Shown piece after piece: positions 30,277-39,420 of a DNA stretch of 64,000 bases. The DNA is from Maribacter sp. 1_MG-2023 (GTDB lineage: Bacteria; Bacteroidota; Bacteroidia; Flavobacteriales; Flavobacteriaceae). The DNA lies in NCBI RefSeq assembly GCF_030547005.1, contig NZ_JAUOPN010000009.1:1-64000 (forward strand), read 5' to 3'. A program made the translations under genes and the position numbers. The notes under the pieces were generated by a model. That model saw only the letters and a program-made list of their open reading frames with translations. It was not told the origin of the DNA and did not search any database. Every line of letters begins with the position of its first letter. The stretch's first letter is position 1.

Positions 30277-31332
30277 ATGGAATTAAATGAAGAAAAATTA
30301 CACGCTTTACTAGGTAAAGTAGTAACTGAAATGGGTGCTGCAGCTAACGGTCCATTAATTACAATTGGAGATAAGCTAGGTCTTTTTACTACGCTATCAG
30401 AATCAGACCCTTTATCATCTAATGAATTAGCTGCCAAAACCAATACCACTGAAAGGTATGTGAGAGAATGGTTATCGGCACAAGCGGCATCTGGCTATGT
30501 ACAATATCATGCCGATACACAAACATTTTCTATGACGCCAGAGCAAACCATGGTTTTTGGAAACAGAAAGAGTCCTGTTTTTATGACAGGAGCATTTTAT
30601 GCTATTGCTTCAGTATACCACGATGAGCCAAAAATAGAAGAAGCTTTTAAAACAGGGGAGGGCGTTTCTTGGGGAGACCATAACAATTGCCTATTCTGCG
30701 GAACAGAAAAATTTTTTAGTCCTTCCTACGAAGGAAACCTAATTTCTAGTTGGCTTCCAGCTATGGAAGGCCTTGTCAAAAAATTAGAGAAAGGGGCAAA
30801 AGTAGCTGATATTGGATGCGGACATGCAGCTTCTACCATAATAATGGCAAAAGCATTTCCTAATTCTTCTTTTATTGGATTTGATTTTCATGCAGCATCC
30901 ATCGAACAAGCAAAAGAAAGAGCTAAGAAGGCTGGTTTATCTAATATATCTTTTGAAGTGGCAACAGCTAAAGATTTTCCAGGTAACGATTATGATTTTA
31001 TCGCGTATTTTGATTGCTTACACGATATGGGAGATCCTGTTGGTGCATGTGCACACACCAAGGCAGCCTTAAAACCTGATGGTACTTGTATGATTGTAGA
31101 GCCTTTTGCAAAAGATTCCTTAGAAGAAAACTTGAATCCTGTAGGTAGAGCCTTTTACGCTTTCTCAACAATGCTTTGCACACCGTGTTCACTAAATCAA
31201 GAAGTAGGATTGGCATTAGGCGCACAAGCCGGAGAAAAGAGACTGAAAGAAGTCATCACCAAAGGTGGTTTTTCTAGATTCAAGAGAGCAATGGAAACGC
31301 CTTTCAACTTGATACTAGAAGCCAGACCTTAA
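30277..31332 (+). CDS. SAM-dependent methyltransferase with winged-helix N-domain
   Basis: A 351-residue protein. Residues about 1-95 form the winged-helix dimerisation domain (LGLFTTL, SNELAAKTNTTERYVREWL) seen in O-methyltransferase-like enzymes of the Rv2258c type. The Rossmann methyltransferase domain has the SAM-binding DIGCGHA at 178-184 and a second motif IGFDFHAASIEQAKERA near 194-210. CLFCGTEKFF around 138-147 gives two cysteines three residues apart. The substrate is unknown. The gene stands alone and ends in a terminator. Confidence 0.85.
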   Translation: MELNEEKLHALLGKVVTEMGAAANGPLITIGDKLGLFTTLSESDPLSSNELAAKTNTTERYVREWLSAQAASGYVQYHADTQTFSMTPEQTMVFGNRKSPVFMTGAFYAIASVYHDEPKIEEAFKTGEGVSWGDHNNCLFCGTEKFFSPSYEGNLISSWLPAMEGLVKKLEKGAKVADIGCGHAASTIIMAKAFPNSSFIGFDFHAASIEQAKERAKKAGLSNISFEVATAKDFPGNDYDFIAYFDCLHDMGDPVGACAHTKAALKPDGTCMIVEPFAKDSLEENLNPVGRAFYAFSTMLCTPCSLNQEVGLALGAQAGEKRLKEVITKGGFSRFKRAMETPFNLILEARP

Positions 31333-31349
31333 ATAAACAACTTGTTCAT

Positions 31350-31374
31350 AAACCATCATTATATGGTGGTTTTT
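31350..31374 (+). terminator. Rho-independent terminator after the methyltransferase gene
   Basis: AAACCATCAT (31350-31359) pairs with ATGGTGGTTT (31363-31372) with one G.T pair, followed by T residues. Confidence 0.75.
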
Positions 31375-31439
31375 CTTATTTATGAATTAGGTAAAAATTG
31401 AAGAGAATAACGAGATAAATAGCGTAAAAAATTTAAACT

Positions 31440-31889
31440 ATGGATTTACTAAATAAACTATTGAGTATTGACCCAAACTATATTATAATTGGATTAATTG
31501 TATTCTTTTTTTCATTAGAGCAGGTAATGAAAACTTCATTCAATTTTAAGAAAAGAATTAACCATCATAGAGTACATCATCAGTAAGACCAGTTTTATAC
31601 AGATTCTAATTATGCAGATATTTTTATTGTTTGGGACAGAATATTTGGAACGTTTAAAATGATGCCCGTAGAGCAAATGAAATACGGATTGGTTGAATTT
31701 GATGAGGACAGTAAACAGACATTTCTCTATTTAATAAAAAGTCCATTTGTTACTATTAAAAGAAATGTTACTGATAAGAAAATAAATAAAATTAACAAAA
31801 GAATAACAAAGGTAAAATCCTTTTTTAAGCTTGCCCAAGTACTCAATAGCAAGTATTGCTATAGGCATTTTTGGTCAATTAATATTTAA
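31440..31889 (+). pseudogene. Remnant of a sterol desaturase / fatty acid hydroxylase gene
   Basis: The frame from ATG 31440 reads MDLLNKLLSIDPNYIIIG and then KRINHHRVHHQ before a TAA at 31584-31586. The same frame then continues DQFYTDSNYADIFIVWDRIFGTF. HHRVHH plus NYADIFIVWDRIFGTF are hallmarks of the sterol desaturase family, which normally has several membrane helices (about 150 residues or more) between its N-terminus and this motif. Here they are missing, so the gene carries a large internal deletion plus a nonsense codon. The downstream part from 31659 stays open but starts in mid-domain. Confidence 0.8.
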
Positions 31890-32027
31890 AAGAAATACAG
31901 CTGTCATATTACAGAAAATGATGAAGGTTTTATTTAGTATAAAAAAGTTATGCTAATGCACAGTAATACTGTTTAACTTTTAAATAAACAGTAAAATGCA
32001 TCAAGAATTACTCAATCCAAAAAAAAT

Positions 32028-32673
32028 ATGTTATTAAAAAAAAATATTATTTGTCGTTTTTACATTATTATTACAGACGTTTCAAGCTTAAATAGAAAAT
32101 AGAATTATTGTCGGAGTTGATTTTGGCGCTGCACTAGCTTCAGGTTTAGGTGTTTTAATGGCTATTGAACCTAAATATAATATTAATGAGAATAATTCTA
32201 TAGGTCTACGGTTAGGAGTAGCCTTTGTATTAGGAAGAAATATTGAAGAATCACAAAATTCTCAATACACTATAGAAGAAGGATTTATTTTACATATAGT
32301 CTCCTCTTTGGTAGCTACTTTTGATAGATATTTACGCAAAGAAACAAGTGGAATACAACCTTTTGTAGGTGGAGGAATTGGTTATTATAAGTTAAGTAAA
32401 TTACATCAAATTTCAATTGAAGATAGCTCTAGTGGAGATTTAGTTTCTTCAACTAAAATTAAAGATAAAATTGGAATACTAACAAGAGGCGGATTTGAAT
32501 TAGATAAATTTCGACTTGGATTTGAGTATAATATTATTCCTAAATCAAAAATACAAACGACCAATGGTAATATTGCAGGAAGTGTTCAGGATAGTTACTT
32601 TGGCGTTTCCATTGGATGTATCTTTGGAGGAGGAAAGAAAAAAGTGAGAAAAGATAACCGGTTTCAAAGTTAG
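32028..32673 (+). pseudogene. Outer-membrane beta-barrel gene with frameshift and nonsense codon
   Basis: From 32158 an open frame encodes 171 residues of a small beta-barrel (alternating strands GLRLGVAFVLG, FVGGGIGYYKL, ILTRGGFELDKFRLGFEYN, YFGVSIGCIFG). In the same frame upstream lies KILFVVFTLLLQTFQA, a signal peptide cut by TAA at the position where such proteins end in QAQ, so CAA to TAA is likely. The only upstream ATG (32028) is out of frame across an A9 run (32036-32044); one extra A would restore it. Two inactivating changes make it a pseudogene, unless a shortened, unexported product is made from 32158. Confidence 0.75.
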
Positions 32674-32747
32674 CTTTTGTTTAAAGGAATGAAGTATTAA
32701 GAAGGTTTAATATTTGAATTTGTCTCTTGAACTTGAATTTATTTTTC

Positions 32748-32780
32748 CCAACAACCAACAACCAACAACCAACAACCAAT
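32748..32780. repeat. 7-bp tandem repeat (CAACAAC)n
   Basis: About four and a half head-to-tail copies of CAACAAC directly precede the ATG of the DUF2461 gene. A shorter run of the same unit lies at 57405-57421 beside an unrelated gene end, so it appears to be a scattered intergenic repeat rather than a site specific to one gene. Confidence 0.75.
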
Positions 32781-32782
32781 TT

Positions 32783-33436
32783 ATGAGTTTCAAAAATCAA
32801 ATAGAATTCCTCAAAGAATTACAGAAAAACAATTCAAAGGAATGGATGGATGCCAATCGTAAATGGTACCACCAAGTTCGTGATGAATATATCGATTGGT
32901 TAAATAGTGTGAATACAAGACTATATGCTATTGATGACGAATACTATGATACACCTGGTAAAAAAGGAATTAACCGTATTAATAATAATCTGATGTTTCA
33001 TCCGAATAAACCGGTGTACAAAGACCATTTTGGAGCTGGGTTCGATAAGAAACCAAAGACAGCAGATTTCTATTTTGAACTAGGTATTGAACATTGCATT
33101 TTCGCTGGTGGATTATGGAGACCTGAGTCTAAAGTATTGCGAAGTGTTCGTGATGCTATTGATTACGACGGCGAAGACTTTGTCAAAATATTGAACAAAA
33201 AAACCTTCAAAACACGATTTGGCGAACTCTTTGAAGATGCGAAACTAACAAACGTACCTAAAGGTTTTTCAAAGGATCATAAGCATATAGAATTACTCAA
33301 AAACAAAACCTTTGCAGTTTTTCATGAGTTTTCTACTAAGGAAACCAACAAGGCTTCTTTTGATGATGAATTAATAAACGCCTATAAAGAAATGCTTCCG
33401 TTTAGGCGTTATTTAAATAAAGCGATTACGGTTTAG
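32783..33436 (+). CDS. DUF2461 (TIGR02453) family protein
   Basis: About 217 residues from the ATG at 32783 (MSFKNQIEFLKELQKNN). An in-frame start at 32714 was rejected because its extra codons run through the CAACAAC tandem repeat. The family phrases are present: NNSKEWMDANRKWY, then KGINRINNNLMFHPNKPVYKDHFGAGFDKK in parts, and YFELGIEH. It is a soluble cytoplasmic protein of unknown function, found across many bacteria. It converges on the M81 peptidase gene with no spacing. Confidence 0.88.
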   Translation: MSFKNQIEFLKELQKNNSKEWMDANRKWYHQVRDEYIDWLNSVNTRLYAIDDEYYDTPGKKGINRINNNLMFHPNKPVYKDHFGAGFDKKPKTADFYFELGIEHCIFAGGLWRPESKVLRSVRDAIDYDGEDFVKILNKKTFKTRFGELFEDAKLTNVPKGFSKDHKHIELLKNKTFAVFHEFSTKETNKASFDDELINAYKEMLPFRRYLNKAITV

Positions 33437-35005
33437 TTATTTAGCATCAGCTGCAGGAATCCATCTTACTTTTAAATCTGGATGTGTCATTAAACTATCT
33501 AAAGGAAACATAGGTCTTTTAATTCTTTTATACCCTAAACGGTTAAGGTCTTGGTCCACTCCGCCGGGAGTAAGTGCCATAGTCCAATCGCCACGCATGT
33601 TGTATAATTCCGGCACTAGATAACCGATTTTTACGACAACAACATCAGAATTTTTAGGGTCTAATCCTAAATTTGTAAAATCACTTAAGTGGTGATAAGG
33701 TTTCCGTTTTGTGGTAACGATTACCTCAATATTTCCAACCTTAACGACTACTTCAACTTCCGCATTGGTATCACCTTCTTTAATGGCAGTAATAGTTCCA
33801 TCTAACAAAAGAGGTCCTGCAAATCTATGATCTACGGCTGCACCTGCTTCCGCCTTAATTTTTCCGCCAACACCTATTTTCATCGCTTTTTCAACAAATT
33901 CAGGTCCGGGTATTGAGGCATATATCAGAGACTTTCCATTTTTAGATTTAAATTCTGGTCTAGCCAATAGCTCTTTCAAAGTCCAAGTTACATCACCTGA
34001 ACCACCCGCAGTTGGGTTGTCGCCCATATCACTGATCATATAAGGTTTTTTATCACTAGCTAATGCCAATTTTAAGCTTTCATCTAATGTAGTTGTGGGC
34101 GCAACAAATTCAAATTCATTACGAACATCCCAAAAGCTTTGAGCTAATTGCTCGGCACCTTTTTCAACCTTTTTCTTATCATCGCCTGTAACCATTACCA
34201 CGGCATGGTTACGTGGCTCATCTGCCCAAGCATAACCGATCCAAATAGCAGCATCTATAACTCCGTCTTGGTCGGCAACTGTAGGTATTTCTGCATAAAG
34301 ACTCTTACCAGGTTCTATACGTGTACTTGTTTTTTCTCCGGGTAAAAGTATAGGTACAGGAACCCATGCTTTATAAGCAGGTTTTCCTTTTCCACTTTCT
34401 AATCGATCTATTAAATTGGTAACCGCTCTCTTTTTAGATTCAATAGCATCTTCATGCGGAGCCATGCGGTAACAGGTAATTAAATCGGTATTTTCAGCTA
34501 AACGTTCAGATACATTACCGTGTAAATCCATTGATGTAGATATCAATACATCGTTACCGAGAACTTCGCGAATACGAACTATAAAATCACCTTCAGGGTC
34601 ATCTTGACCAACAACGCTCATTGCACCGTGTATGTCAAAGAAGAGTCCGTCATAAGGCTTATTTTCCTCCAGCAGTTTCAAACTTTTAGTGACCAACGAC
34701 TCATAAGCATCACGAGTTACAGTACCACCAGGCAGCGATTTGCCAACTAGAGTTGGCACCCATTCCGCTCTTTTTCTATTTATGGAGTCTGGTTGTAAAA
34801 ATGGGTATCTGCTAAAAACAGAATCGCCCACTTTTGCGTGAAAAGCCTCTTCAGTGGAAAGAGCGGGAGAAAAGGTGCTACTTTCAATACCTAAACCGGC
34901 AATAGCAATTTTTGGTAGTTTTTTATCTTCTTTTGATGACTTATCGTCTTTACAAGAGGTTGTACATACTAAAAGTAAAATGACGTAGATGTAGAATTGT
35001 TTCAA
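33437..35005 (-). CDS. M81 family metallopeptidase (MlrC-like), lipoprotein
   Basis: A 522-residue lipoprotein (lipobox CTTSC, Cys18) of the M81/MlrC family, named for the microcystin-degrading enzyme of Sphingomonas. Landmarks are IAIAGLGIESSTFSP (32-46), DGLFFDIHGAM (about 118-128), STSMDLHGNVSE (about 155-166) and DMGDNPTAGGSGDVT (about 326-340), which carry the likely zinc ligands (Asp and His residues). It probably hydrolyses peptide or amide bonds of an unusual substrate in the envelope. The natural substrate in flavobacteria is unknown. Single gene. Confidence 0.88.
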   Translation of the reverse strand: MKQFYIYVILLLVCTTSCKDDKSSKEDKKLPKIAIAGLGIESSTFSPALSTEEAFHAKVGDSVFSRYPFLQPDSINRKRAEWVPTLVGKSLPGGTVTRDAYESLVTKSLKLLEENKPYDGLFFDIHGAMSVVGQDDPEGDFIVRIREVLGNDVLISTSMDLHGNVSERLAENTDLITCYRMAPHEDAIESKKRAVTNLIDRLESGKGKPAYKAWVPVPILLPGEKTSTRIEPGKSLYAEIPTVADQDGVIDAAIWIGYAWADEPRNHAVVMVTGDDKKKVEKGAEQLAQSFWDVRNEFEFVAPTTTLDESLKLALASDKKPYMISDMGDNPTAGGSGDVTWTLKELLARPEFKSKNGKSLIYASIPGPEFVEKAMKIGVGGKIKAEAGAAVDHRFAGPLLLDGTITAIKEGDTNAEVEVVVKVGNIEVIVTTKRKPYHHLSDFTNLGLDPKNSDVVVVKIGYLVPELYNMRGDWTMALTPGGVDQDLNRLGYKRIKRPMFPLDSLMTHPDLKVRWIPAADAK

Positions 35006-35187
35006 GGTAGTGGAAGTTTATGTTAGCATTGATAAGATAAAGAAAAAGAGATTTAAATAGCAAGAGTTTTTACTGGATAACAATTTTCAGGCTATTAAGG
35101 TTATATGCGAGAAGACAATACCCTTTTTATTTATGAATTGGAACGTACTAGTTATATCTTTATAATCGAATTATAAATTCAATTGAG

Positions 35188-35769
35188 TTGAAAAACGGAA
35201 GCATAAAAGACGTAGAAAAAAAACTACTTTCTGATAATTGGTATACGCTAAATAAATATACATTCAAGTATCAACGAGCTGATGGCACTTGGGAGACACA
35301 AGAACGAGAAGCTTATGACAGAGGTAATGGAGCAGCTATTTTGTTGTATAACTCTAAAAAGCGGACTGTTGTGCTTACCAGACAATTTAGAATGCCTACG
35401 TATGTAAATGGTAATCAAGACGGAATGATGATAGAAGTTTGTGCTGGACTTCTAGATGGTGACAACCCTGCAGATTGTGTTCGTAAAGAAACCGAAGAAG
35501 AAACGGGTTATAAAATTAGTAACGTACAGAAAGTATTTCAAACCTACATGTCGCCTGGTTCGGTGACCGAGATAGTGTATCTTTTTGTGGGGGAGTATGA
35601 TGAAAGTATGAAAGTAAGTGATGGCGGCGGAGCAGACGATGAAACCGAAAATATTGAGGTTTTGGAGTTAGATTTTAATGTCGCTATGAAGATGGTAGCG
35701 AGCGGAGAAATTAAAGATGCAAAAACCATTATGCTGATACAGCATGCAAAGTTAAATTCGTTAGTTTAA
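35188..35769 (+). CDS. NUDIX hydrolase, NudK-like (GDP-mannose pyrophosphatase family)
   Basis: A 193-residue enzyme starting at a TTG codon (KNGSIKDVEKKLLSDNWYTL). The beginning fits the family, and no in-frame ATG precedes the conserved part. The Nudix box lies at about 87-108 (GLLDGD...KETEEETGY) with metal-binding Glu101, Glu104 and Glu105. The upstream RQFRMPTYVNG and downstream TYMSPGSVTEIVYLF match NudK-type GDP-mannose pyrophosphatases. It cleaves a nucleoside diphosphate-linked compound, probably a nucleotide sugar. It precedes msrA by 24 bases, probably as one transcript. Confidence 0.87.
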   Translation: MKNGSIKDVEKKLLSDNWYTLNKYTFKYQRADGTWETQEREAYDRGNGAAILLYNSKKRTVVLTRQFRMPTYVNGNQDGMMIEVCAGLLDGDNPADCVRKETEEETGYKISNVQKVFQTYMSPGSVTEIVYLFVGEYDESMKVSDGGGADDETENIEVLELDFNVAMKMVASGEIKDAKTIMLIQHAKLNSLV

Positions 35770-35793
35770 AGCTTATTAGCCGACTCTTCTAAT

Positions 35794-36294
35794 ATGGGTA
35801 AAGTCTTTAAAGTCGGATTCGGTGGTGGATGTCATTGGTGTACCGAAGCTGTATTTATAGCACTTAACGGCGTAGAGAAAGTAGAACAAGGCTTTATTGC
35901 TCCAAATGAAAATACAGCAGATTTTTCTGAGGCTGTAATCGTGTATTATAATGCTGCAGTTATAGCGTTGAAAGATTTAGTAGCTATTCATTTAGATACG
36001 CATAGAAGCACCCAAAATCATTCTATGCGAAATAAGTATCGTTCAGGTATTTATTTTTTTAAACAGGATGATGAGTTTTTGTTAAAGGGAATTATGACTG
36101 GTTTACAGCAAGATTTTGAGATTCCTTTAATTACGGCAATTTTTCCTTTCGGGGCATTTAAAACTTCCGAAGAACGATTTCATAATTACTATTTCAGCGA
36201 TACCGAGAAGCCTTTTTGTAGAACACATATATCCCCTAAAATAAAGTTGTTGAAAGAGAAATATGCCAAACATGTGTCAACGAAAGTTCTATAA
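35794..36294 (+). CDS. msrA: Peptide-methionine (S)-S-oxide reductase
   Basis: A 166-residue MsrA. The active-site motif GCHWCTEA lies at 12-19 with catalytic Cys13. A His sits where Phe is usual (GCFWC). The middle of the protein keeps FSEAVIVYYNA and HRSTQNHSMRNKYRSGIYF, matching the family pattern HDPT...D.G.QYRS with variation, so this is a diverged MsrA branch. It reduces oxidised methionine in proteins, probably in the cytoplasm because no signal peptide is present. Its stop codon directly abuts that of the converging dacB gene. Confidence 0.88.
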   Translation: MGKVFKVGFGGGCHWCTEAVFIALNGVEKVEQGFIAPNENTADFSEAVIVYYNAAVIALKDLVAIHLDTHRSTQNHSMRNKYRSGIYFFKQDDEFLLKGIMTGLQQDFEIPLITAIFPFGAFKTSEERFHNYYFSDTEKPFCRTHISPKIKLLKEKYAKHVSTKVL

Positions 36295-37563
36295 TTAATA
36301 GGAATCTCTAAGTGTTTGAAGCATTTGTTCAAGTCTATTTCGTTCTTCTGATGTAGATTGTTTAAAGTGATTGTTCATAAAACTGAAAATCAACACTTTT
36401 CCTGAGTTTGCAACCAAGTATCCGCTAAGGCAGTAGTTATTACTTAGGCTTCCAGACTTTGCAAATACATAAGGTTTCTTATCTCCTGCAAACCTATTTT
36501 TTAAAGTACCCGATAATCCCCCAGCAGGAAAAATAGAAAACAAACGCTCTTGAGGTACCATTTCATATAATTGGTCTAAAACCGAGACCATGTTTTGCGG
36601 AGTTAACAGATTGTATCGCGAGAGTCCCGATCCATCGACCCATCTAGGTTCTTGCTTTAAATTTTTCAGTTCTTTTTCTAAAAAATAATCTCTGGTTAAT
36701 TTCGCATTTAAGGTATCAGTGAGAACTCCCGATGCTACGAGTAAAAGCTGTTCGGCAATAAAATTATCGCTTTCATGCATCATACGAACATAAAGCGAAT
36801 CGGCATTACTACCGTACAGTGTTTGTTTTTCACCCGAAGGTATTGTCGAAGCGGTACCAACTTTTTTGGAAAGTAAGTTTTCTAAAATAGACCTAGTAGT
36901 CTCGTCACTTGTGATATATGGAGTTTCTAAAGTATCCTTTTTTGTTGGCGGAAAATAGAACCTATTTGAAGTTTCATTTCTATTGCTATTATGGGTCAAT
37001 TCTAAAACGCTGTCCTTGAAATAAGAAGGAGAAACGATAAGCTCCTGATTCTTATAAGTCATCACCACATTACCATTTATAGGTAATGCGCTTTTCTCTG
37101 CAGAATAATACCATTGGTAATCGTCCCAAGCCCAACCTGGTCCATATTTTTTATCCTGAAAATTGTTCGTTACAAAAACTAGATTACTTTGATTCTGAAG
37201 AAAATTTAAAGCCGTTGAGTCTTTTATATAAGGATGCAAAAATGAAGGGTCACCAGTACCTTCAAAATATAAGGTATCATTTGTGGCAATATATTTTAAA
37301 GCGGGTATTTGAGCTGGCAAGGTTTTAAGTGCTGCGAAAAGTGTGAAAATTTTGGTGTTACTGGCAGGTATAAAATACTTATGACTGTTATTGGTGTATA
37401 TAGTGTCTTTCGTTTCAGCATCCATAACTAAAACCCCCGTGAATTGATTTTTATAAAACGCTGATGATAACTGTTTGTCAAAGGATTTTGAAATCAAAGA
37501 TTTGTTTGAACTACAGGCAGAAAACAACAAAAAAGCAACTGCTAAAAAAAGAAAATTCTTCAT
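36295..37563 (-). CDS. dacB: D-alanyl-D-alanine carboxypeptidase, PBP4/S13 family, lipoprotein
   Basis: About 422 residues from the ATG at 37563; an in-frame start eight codons upstream gives no better signal. The lipobox FSAC places the lipid on Cys17. The three penicillin-binding motifs are present: SxxK as Ser68-Asn-Thr-Lys71 in PASNTKIFT, SxN in DGSGLSRYN, and KSG in FAKSGSLSN. Peptidase S13 enzymes trim the terminal D-Ala or cleave cross-links of peptidoglycan in the periplasm. The insertion between the first and second motifs is typical for the family. Convergent with msrA. Confidence 0.9.
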   Translation of the reverse strand: MKNFLFLAVAFLLFSACSSNKSLISKSFDKQLSSAFYKNQFTGVLVMDAETKDTIYTNNSHKYFIPASNTKIFTLFAALKTLPAQIPALKYIATNDTLYFEGTGDPSFLHPYIKDSTALNFLQNQSNLVFVTNNFQDKKYGPGWAWDDYQWYYSAEKSALPINGNVVMTYKNQELIVSPSYFKDSVLELTHNSNRNETSNRFYFPPTKKDTLETPYITSDETTRSILENLLSKKVGTASTIPSGEKQTLYGSNADSLYVRMMHESDNFIAEQLLLVASGVLTDTLNAKLTRDYFLEKELKNLKQEPRWVDGSGLSRYNLLTPQNMVSVLDQLYEMVPQERLFSIFPAGGLSGTLKNRFAGDKKPYVFAKSGSLSNNYCLSGYLVANSGKVLIFSFMNNHFKQSTSEERNRLEQMLQTLRDSY

Positions 37564-37707
37564 GAATTCGAAATTACAAAATTGCATACTTACGAATGCG
37601 ATAAAAATTTAACATGTAAGTAATTACTTTAACTTTTTGTATACAATATTACAACGGTATTTCTGTTTACCTTTATACAACAACAAATCTATTAATCTAA
37701 CAACAAC

Positions 37708-37905
37708 ATGTCTAAGTCTATGCTAGAGTATAGTAAAACAGTACTTAAAAAGGTTAGTTTTGATACCTTACTATTTTGTAAAGAGTTGAAGAAAGCCTTA
37801 ACGACGTTACTACCCGAAGAGGTGGAAGAGTTAAAAGTCTGGTTAGAAAGTTTTATAACCGATAAACCAGAATTACATCAAAGTTTAGTTTATTTAAAAG
37901 CATAA
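37708..37905 (+). CDS. Small conserved flavobacterial protein
   Basis: A 65-residue soluble helical protein starting MSKSMLEYSKTVLKKVSFD and containing LFCKELKKAL and LPEEVEELKVWL. I recognise it as a short protein kept among flavobacteria, but without an assigned function. It has its own terminator four bases after the stop, so it is a single-gene unit, probably abundant or regulated on its own. Charged amphipathic helices suggest a protein-binding role, which is inference. Confidence 0.75.
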   Translation: MSKSMLEYSKTVLKKVSFDTLLFCKELKKALTTLLPEEVEELKVWLESFITDKPELHQSLVYLKA

Positions 37906-37908
37906 TAG

Positions 37909-37937
37909 AGAGCCATGTAAAGTGGCTCTTTTTTTTT
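37909..37937 (+). terminator. Rho-independent terminator
   Basis: AGAGCCA (37909-37915) pairs with TGGCTCT (37923-37929), followed by an unbroken run of T residues. Confidence 0.9.
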
Positions 37938-37980
37938 ACGCAACCTATAGCTTTATTTACATCTTACATTAAAAGACACG

Positions 37981-38400
37981 ATGGCTATTAAATTTACGGT
38001 TGCGATATTTTTGTTATTCTTAATGCAATGTCAAAATGACGACATGCCATTTGATGACACACCTGTTGACGATACTCGTTTAGTAGGTGAGTGGTTGTTG
38101 ACAGAATCATATGTGAGTCCCGGTGGTGCCACAGAGTGGAAAGATGTAGAAGAAGGCTACCGTTATTTCTTCGATGAATTCGGTAATTACGAAAGAACCG
38201 ATTTTAATAAAGAAGTACTGAATTCTGGCGATTATGAAATTACAGACGACGAGCTTTATCTATATTTTATAATTAAAGGTGAAAAAGATACTCTAGGGTA
38301 TAGCGCAGATTTCAATGAGAGTAAAACAAGATTAACGCTATCGCCATCTTACCCTGGTATTTGTATTGAAGGTTGTTTGTATAGATTTAAGAAACAATAG
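37981..38400 (+). CDS. Lipocalin-like lipoprotein
   Basis: A 139-residue lipoprotein with lipobox FLMQC (Cys17). After an acidic linker (DDMPFDDTPVDDT) it has the lipocalin-like opening LVGEWLLTESYVS, then strands YRYFFDEFGNYERTD and SGDYEITDDELYLYF, and ends with ICIEGCLYRFKK, where two cysteines may pair. It resembles the lipocalin-like DUF4488/DUF5004-type proteins of Bacteroidota and should face the periplasm or cell surface. Ligand unknown. It converges on oxyR with a three-base gap. Confidence 0.75.
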   Translation: MAIKFTVAIFLLFLMQCQNDDMPFDDTPVDDTRLVGEWLLTESYVSPGGATEWKDVEEGYRYFFDEFGNYERTDFNKEVLNSGDYEITDDELYLYFIIKGEKDTLGYSADFNESKTRLTLSPSYPGICIEGCLYRFKKQ

Positions 38401-38403
38401 GTT

Positions 38404-39339
38404 TTACTTATGAATCGGACTTATGATCTTAACATCTTGAAAAGCGATTGCACCACGAACAATGCCTGTAATGACATCTCTTAAAGCTTCTGTAATCTGC
38501 ACCTTTAATTCTTTTTTGTGGTAGATAAGACTGACTTCACGTGCAGGTGAAGGTTCTTCAAAGTACTTCAAGTTTTTCTTTTTTACATCGTCAAGTTCCA
38601 ACGTATTTAAATAGGGTAGAAGCGTCATTCCTAAGCCTTCGTTAGAAAGATTGATAAGGGTTTCAAAACTTCCACTTTGTAAACTAAAATGGTCTCCGCC
38701 AATTTTTGGAGTTTTGCAAAGATTTAAAACACCTTCTCTAAAACAGTGTCCATCTTGTAGCAGTAAAATATCTTCAATATCTAAATCCTCTGGTGTAATC
38801 TGTGTACTATTCCCTAAACGATGCTCCTTTGGTACATAACCAACGAAGGGTTCGTAATACAAAGGTCTTTCGGTAATAAAGTCTACCTCTAAAGGTGTTG
38901 CGGCAATGGCGGCATCAATATGTCCGTCTTCAATATTTTGAATTAAGCTCTCTGTATTCTGCTCTTTAATAATAAGGTTTACCTTCGGATATTTCTGTAT
39001 AAAATTCTTCAGAAACATAGGTAATAAAGTGGGCATTATTGTTGGGATGATCCCTAATACATAATCCCCACCAATATATCCTTTTTCTTGCTCTACAATA
39101 TCTTTAATACGTGCCGCTTCATTTACAATATTTTTTGCTTGCGCTACAATTTTTTTACCGACTTCGGTAATAGTAATTGGTTTTTTGCTACGATCAAAAA
39201 GAAGTATATCTAATTCATCTTCAAGCTTTTGTACTTGCATGCTTAAAGTTGGTTGCGTTACAAAACTCTTCTCGGCAGCGAGTGTGAAATTTTTGTATTC
39301 AGCAACAGCAAGTACGTATTGTAATTGAGTAATGGTCAT
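38404..39339 (-). CDS. oxyR: Hydrogen peroxide sensor, LysR-type activator OxyR
   Basis: A 311-residue LysR-type regulator. The helix-turn-helix is at about 1-60 (FTLAAEKSFVTQPTLSMQVQKLE in parts) and the substrate-binding-like domain at about 90-300. Cys199 and Cys208 in DGHCFREGVLNLC fall at exactly the positions and spacing of the peroxide-sensing disulfide of E. coli OxyR. It should switch on catalase and peroxidase genes upon oxidation. No such gene is adjacent, though msrA is 2 kb away. Single gene. Confidence 0.93.
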   Translation of the reverse strand: MTITQLQYVLAVAEYKNFTLAAEKSFVTQPTLSMQVQKLEDELDILLFDRSKKPITITEVGKKIVAQAKNIVNEAARIKDIVEQEKGYIGGDYVLGIIPTIMPTLLPMFLKNFIQKYPKVNLIIKEQNTESLIQNIEDGHIDAAIAATPLEVDFITERPLYYEPFVGYVPKEHRLGNSTQITPEDLDIEDILLLQDGHCFREGVLNLCKTPKIGGDHFSLQSGSFETLINLSNEGLGMTLLPYLNTLELDDVKKKNLKYFEEPSPAREVSLIYHKKELKVQITEALRDVITGIVRGAIAFQDVKIISPIHK

Positions 39340-39420
39340 GTAGATAGTATAAGGCTATAAAATTACTAAAAACCATTATTATAACCTATTGACAACAGGT
39401 ATTCAGACGTTAATTTCTCT

